A stretch of 64,000 bases of DNA from Rhodoblastus acidophilus (GTDB lineage: Bacteria; Pseudomonadota; Alphaproteobacteria; Rhizobiales; Beijerinckiaceae): contig NZ_JAOQNX010000013.1 in the NCBI RefSeq assembly GCF_025961575.1, positions 56,096 to 120,095 of the forward strand. Direction: 5' to 3'. Under the pieces are notes generated by a model, which saw nothing but the letters and a program-made list of their open reading frames with translations, did not search any database and was not told the origin of the DNA. The translations under genes and the position numbers were made by a program. This document shows positions 62,283 to 64,000 of the stretch, piece after piece (position 1 is the first letter of the stretch; each line of letters starts with the position of its first letter).

Positions 62283-62346
62283 AGCATTTTCGAGCGAAGT
62301 GGATGCCGGTTCGCGAGAAGAAAATACGTTAAAACAAAGAGCTCTA
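62280..62346. repeat. Palindromic repeat spanning stop to stop between convergent genes (second copy)
   Basis: A 67-bp element that starts TAGAGC at 62280 and ends GCTCTA at 62346. The first three bases are the photolyase stop; the last three, read on the minus strand, are the stop of the ThDP enzyme gene. The 35 bp from 62281 are identical to those from 40361. Inside, GCATTTTC pairs with GAAAATAC (one mismatch). Confidence 0.88.
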
Positions 62347-63885
62347 GAGACAGACCTCGATCAGCATCGGGCCGGGTTCCGCGCAGGATTTTTGCAGCAT
62401 GCGATAAAAGGCGTCCGCCGTCGCCACCCGGGAGGAGGGGACGCCCATGCCCTTCGCCAGCGCGCAAAAATCGATCGTGGGACGGTCGATCTCCATCATC
62501 GCCAACGCCTGCGGCCCGATCTCCTGAAAACCCATATTGGCGTATTCGGCCTTGAGGATTTGATATTCGCGATTGGCGAAGATGATGGTGGTGATGTCGA
62601 GGTTTTCGCGCGCGTGGGTCCACAGCGACTGGATCGTGTACATGGCGCTGCCGTCGCCGGTCATGCAGATCACGCGGCGGTCCGGGCAGGCGAGCGCCGC
62701 GCCGGTGGCGACCGGTGTGCTGAAACCAATGGAGCCGCCCATGTTCTGGATCATGTCGTGCGGCGCGGCGCCGAGGGTGAGACCCGCGGTGCTGCGGCCC
62801 GTGGTCAGGGATTCGTCGACCACGATGGCGTTTTCGGGGAGCGCCGCGGCCAGCGCCAGGGCTATGCTGGTGGGGTCGAGTTTGCCGTTGGGGACGACGG
62901 GTTCGGCGCGCTCCTGCTTGCGCGCCGCGATATTTTGCGCGCCGAGCGCGCCCAAAAGCATGCCCAGCGCCGCCGCGCCGTCCTCGTCCTTCTCCGCCAG
63001 CATGTGCACGGCGCAACCTTCGGGCTTGAGCAGGCTCGGGCTGTCCGGATAGCTGAAAAAGGCGACGGGCTCGCCGGTCTCGACCGTGACGATGTGTCGG
63101 AAATTTTTGAGGAATTCGAGCGCCGGCGCGACGAAATAGGGGATGCGCTCGAGTGGCGTGCGGCCGGCGCCGCGCTCGATGCGGGCGGAAAAAAATTGCG
63201 TCGCCAGCCGGCATCCTGTCGCGGCGGCGAGCTTGCCGGCGAGTTCAAGGCCTTCGCCGCGACAGGCGCGTCCGCCCAGCACCACGAGGACCGGCCCCTC
63301 GGCTTTTTTGAGCGCGCGCGCCACATTGTCGATGCGCTTGGACGGCGGGGTTCTGGGCGTCGGCGCTTCGATTGGAAAATTCTGGGGCTCGCCCGCCTCG
63401 CCCCAGGAGGCGTCCCCGGGCAGAATGAGGGTGGCGATTTTGCCCGGCCGCGCCGCCGAGACGGTGCGCGCCGCCTCGACCGCAATGCTTTTTGGGCTGT
63501 TGGCGCGCCGCAAGAAATGGCTCAGGGGGCGAGCGATCCCGTCGAGGTCCGAGGCCAGCGGCGCGTCATATTGGAGGTGATGGCTGGCGTGGTCGCCGAC
63601 GACGTTGACGATGCCGGAGCCGGCTTTCCGCGCATTGTGGAGGTTGGCGAGGCCATTGGCGAGGCCCGGCCCGAGATGCAGCAGGGTCGCGGCCGGCGTG
63701 CCCTTCATGCGGAAAAAGCCGTCCGCCGCGCCGGTGGCGACTCCCTCGAACAGGCAGAGCACGCTGCGCATCGCCGGATTGTCCAGCGCCTTCAGAAAAT
63801 GCATTTCCGAGGAGCCGGGATTGGCGAAACAGGTCTGTACGCCCTGGGCGACCAGGGTTTTGACGAGGCTTTCGGCGCCGTTCAT
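62344..63885 (-). CDS. Thiamine diphosphate-dependent enzyme, acetolactate synthase large-subunit-like
   Basis: A ThDP enzyme of 513 residues in the acetolactate synthase/benzoylformate decarboxylase group. The catalytic Glu is in C-L-F-E-G-V-A-T-G-A near residues 44-53. The ThDP-Mg motif is G-D-G-S-A-M-Y-T near 414-421 with the distal N of A-N-R-E-Y-Q. No ilvN-type small subunit is adjacent, so this may be a catabolic decarboxylase or carboligase rather than the ilvB product. The ATG at 63883-63885 (GAGG upstream) is preferred over one six codons earlier. Its stop is provided by the repeat. Confidence 0.82.
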   Translation of the reverse strand: MNGAESLVKTLVAQGVQTCFANPGSSEMHFLKALDNPAMRSVLCLFEGVATGAADGFFRMKGTPAATLLHLGPGLANGLANLHNARKAGSGIVNVVGDHASHHLQYDAPLASDLDGIARPLSHFLRRANSPKSIAVEAARTVSAARPGKIATLILPGDASWGEAGEPQNFPIEAPTPRTPPSKRIDNVARALKKAEGPVLVVLGGRACRGEGLELAGKLAAATGCRLATQFFSARIERGAGRTPLERIPYFVAPALEFLKNFRHIVTVETGEPVAFFSYPDSPSLLKPEGCAVHMLAEKDEDGAAALGMLLGALGAQNIAARKQERAEPVVPNGKLDPTSIALALAAALPENAIVVDESLTTGRSTAGLTLGAAPHDMIQNMGGSIGFSTPVATGAALACPDRRVICMTGDGSAMYTIQSLWTHARENLDITTIIFANREYQILKAEYANMGFQEIGPQALAMMEIDRPTIDFCALAKGMGVPSSRVATADAFYRMLQKSCAEPGPMLIEVCL

Positions 63886-64000
63886 GTGAGCCTCGCGAGC
63901 CATGGGCCGGTGATGGGGTGGACGGCGCCCCGAAGCGGCATCGATGTGCCATGATGGTCGTCGGTGAAACTCCCGTCAGATGAGGCGCCGTCCATGGGCA

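Noticed and set aside
63886..64000. A gene at the right window edge
   Set aside because: The last 115 bp hold no supported start or coding pattern; they are the upstream region of the ThDP enzyme gene.

Overview
The window is a gene-dense, GC-rich stretch of chromosome from an alphaproteobacterium, most likely order Hyphomicrobiales (Rhizobiales). Placing it nearer Beijerinckiaceae/Methylocystaceae or Rhodopseudomonas-like groups is only a guess. The case rests on several traits: an alphaproteobacterial-type HisS next to HisZ, a hopanoid module (hpnN, hpnH, ispH), a [4Fe-4S] photolyase of the PhrB type, a GTTC-N7-GTTC LexA box, an RpoH promoter of the alphaproteobacterial form before dnaK, NnrU, DciA, MinCDE, and three families of intergenic palindromic repeats. 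I see no rRNA, tRNA, CRISPR array, integrase, transposase or prophage gene. It reads as core chromosome, with a cell-surface polysaccharide patch at 23.4-27.8 kb and a methyltransferase/acyltransferase pair at 35.4-38.2 kb.

Layout. 0-9.7 kb: histidine genes (hisZ cut by the window edge, hisS), a HAD phosphatase, a MaoC hydratase, ribF, a YddA/BacA-like ABC exporter, NnrU, a secreted protein of unknown role and an OmpW porin. 10-19.5 kb: dnaK and dnaJ, a PmtA-like methyltransferase, pyrF, dapB, gpmA, alkB, grpE and hemJ. 19.5-23.3 kb: glnD, translationally coupled to gshB. 23.4-27.8 kb: an O-acyltransferase facing an O-antigen ligase and a Wzx-like flippase. 27.8-35.2 kb: a large basic amino-acid decarboxylase, dciA diverging from mutY, an Imm74-like protein, a YpfJ-type metalloprotease and the minCDE operon. 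35.4-45.5 kb: FkbM methyltransferase, SGNH acyltransferase, DUF985 cupin, an SOS-boxed radical SAM gene, an aldehyde dehydrogenase with a proline-rich tail, a phosphatase, small unknowns and purD. 45.5-50.6 kb: xseA, a phosphoesterase, a HAD enzyme, TauE/SafE, a Rieske ferredoxin and two small secreted proteins. 50.7-55.5 kb: the hopanoid module. 56-64 kb: an ABC exporter, an MFS carrier, a PRC-barrel protein, a PfpI protein, the photolyase and a ThDP enzyme.

How the parts fit. The chaperone genes dnaK and grpE each have a heat-shock-like promoter. DNA repair genes (alkB, mutY, xseA, the FeS photolyase and the SOS-boxed radical SAM gene) are scattered and do not form a cluster. IspH supplies isoprenoid precursors, HpnH extends hopene with adenosine, and HpnN is the hopanoid transporter. 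TTG and GTG starts are common here and were chosen where a Shine-Dalgarno sequence or family alignment supports them.

The most striking structural observation is at 40360-40464 and 62280-62346. At both places the same palindromic repeat fills the space between two convergent genes exactly from stop codon to stop codon, and its own ends supply both TAG stops. I did not find a convincing novel multi-gene defence or metabolic system. The most promising leads are this stop-supplying repeat, the LexA-boxed radical SAM gene, the tailed aldehyde dehydrogenase and the orphan Imm74-like protein.
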